The translations under genes were made by a program, and so were the position numbers. From Hymenobacter mellowenesis (lineage in GTDB: Bacteria; Bacteroidota; Bacteroidia; Cytophagales; Hymenobacteraceae), in NCBI RefSeq assembly GCF_030581005.1, contig NZ_JAUQSX010000013.1, positions 124,001 to 188,000 on the forward strand: a stretch of DNA of 64,000 nucleotides, given 5' to 3'. How positions within the stretch are numbered: position 1 is the first letter of the stretch; every line of letters begins with the position of its first letter. Positions 63,366 to 64,000 of this stretch are shown piece after piece. The notes under the pieces are model-generated. The model worked only from the letters and a program-made list of their open reading frames with translations. It had not been told where the DNA came from and made no database searches.

Positions 63366-64000
63366 GTGCGCGCCCTCTCCGCTGTTAACCCCTTCATCTT
63401 CCGCTACAAGTGGCATTTCCTCGCCGGGGTGCTGTTTGTGGCGCTGAGCACGCTGCTGGCCATTTTCCCGGCCCAGCTGGTGCGCTACGCCTTCGATTTG
63501 GTGAACGAGGGCATAGACCTCTACCACCTTTACGCCGGGACCGAGGCGCAAAAGGGCGTGTACCAGCTGTTTGGACGCAATGTGCTGTTTTACGGCGTGC
63601 TTATCATCGTGTTGGCATTGCTGCGCGGCATCTTCCTGTTCTTCATGCGCCAGACGCTCATCGTGATGTCGCGCCACATCGAAAACGACCAGAAAAACCA
63701 GATTTACCAGCACTACCAGTCGCTGCCGCTCAGCTTCTACCGCCGCCACAGCACCGGCGATTTGATGTCGCGCATTTCGGAAGATGTGAGCCGGGTACGG
63801 ATGTACCTGGGGCCAGCCATTATGTACTTTCTACAGCTCGTGCTGCTGTTCCTGCTCATCGTGCCGCTCATGCTCATGGTGAACGTGAAGCTGACGCTCT
63901 ACACGCTGCTGCCGCTGCCGGTGCTGTCAGTCAGCATCTTCTACGTCAACAACTTGATTGAGCGCAAGTCCGACGAAATCCAGCGGGCGCTGTCGGGCAT
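63366..64000 (+). CDS. ABC exporter (fused permease/ATPase type), 5' part
   Basis: The frame opens at GTG 63366 and runs off the window after 211 codons. The visible part is the transmembrane domain: 'HFLAGVLFVALSTLLAIFPA' (TM1), 'VLIIVLALLRGIFLFFMRQ' (TM2), the coupling region 'FYRRHSTGDLMSRISEDVSR', and 'MYFLQLVLLFLLIVPLML' (TM3-4). This pattern is typical of MsbA/lipid A- or drug-type exporters. The ATPase domain is outside the window. The start codon is uncertain. Confidence 0.8.
   Translation, partial: MRALSAVNPFIFRYKWHFLAGVLFVALSTLLAIFPAQLVRYAFDLVNEGIDLYHLYAGTEAQKGVYQLFGRNVLFYGVLIIVLALLRGIFLFFMRQTLIVMSRHIENDQKNQIYQHYQSLPLSFYRRHSTGDLMSRISEDVSRVRMYLGPAIMYFLQLVLLFLLIVPLMLMVNVKLTLYTLLPLPVLSVSIFYVNNLIERKSDEIQRALSG

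Noticed and set aside
1..64000. prophage, integrative element or defence island
   Set aside because: No integrase, capsid, restriction, toxin-antitoxin or reverse-transcriptase gene was found, and base composition is even apart from short gaps.

Overview
The window is high-GC bacterial chromosome from the phylum Bacteroidota, most likely the order Cytophagales and close to Hymenobacter. That placement is inferred from the gene content. Supporting signs are secreted proteins ending in type IX secretion (T9SS) sorting domains, a SusC/CirA-like TonB receptor with a carboxypeptidase-like N-terminal domain, and the Bacteroidota families DUF4270, DUF4286, DUF1573 and a very long NusB. A CrtY-type lycopene cyclase and promoters of the TTG / TAnnTTTG type rather than TTGACA/TATAAT also fit. 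I saw no rRNA, tRNA, CRISPR array, prophage or transposase gene. The window is mostly core housekeeping genes, and its unusual content lies between the genes.

Layout. 1-4.6 kb: two small TonB_C-domain proteins, a penicillin-acylase-family Ntn hydrolase and RlpA. 5-8.2 kb: a DUF72 protein, a TesA-like GDSL esterase and small proteins. 8.2-19.6 kb, all minus strand: an MFS transporter, a CDF metal exporter, two long delta-60-repeat T9SS proteins on either side of ClpP and an ECF-like sigma factor with a small partner, then a TonB receptor with a His-rich secreted protein upstream. 19.7-28 kb: a STAS-like protein, HtpG, a beta-propeller protein, a T9SS-sorted alkaline phosphatase, a methyltransferase and a YpdA-type disulfide reductase. 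28-37.6 kb: a lipocalin-like lipoprotein, an SGNH lipoprotein with a FadL-type porin, LptB, a GH3-family protein, a small membrane protein, an AIM24-family protein, a MORN lipoprotein and a frameshifted FG-GAP T9SS gene. 37.7-47.9 kb: GltX, RidA, an operon of starch-synthase-domain protein, DUF4270 and GlmS, divergent PanC, a UPF0104-like membrane protein, RfaE2 and a YugP-type protease. 47.9-56.6 kb: EttA, a DUF349 protein, a DUF2795-like protein, an ABC ATPase, CrtY, a LOG-family protein, a Glu/Leu dehydrogenase and an ArsR-family regulator. 56.7-64 kb: CoaE, YbbR, YajC, DUF1573, NAD-isocitrate dehydrogenase, a YtxH protein, NusB, a leucine-dehydrogenase-like protein and the start of an ABC exporter.

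How the genes work together. Several groups serve the envelope: lptB, rfaE2, rlpA, yajC, the FadL/esterase pair, and glmS, which feeds peptidoglycan and LPS precursors. The TonB receptor with its His-rich neighbour looks like a metal-uptake unit, and the CDF exporter is a possible counterpart. T9SS cargo here includes two delta-60 proteins, an alkaline phosphatase and a frameshifted FG-GAP protein.

The most interesting material is intergenic. There are seven REP-like palindromes plus one remnant, whose arms co-vary between copies. Two convergent gene pairs have a terminator enclosed by long inverted arms. Several loci carry long palindromes built from short words, with arms unique to each locus, and some of these supply start or stop codons. 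Several -7 promoter boxes sit only 4-5 nt from a start codon, suggesting leaderless mRNAs. A C9 tract just before a T9SS sorting domain could switch export on and off. I found no clear-cut new multi-gene system.
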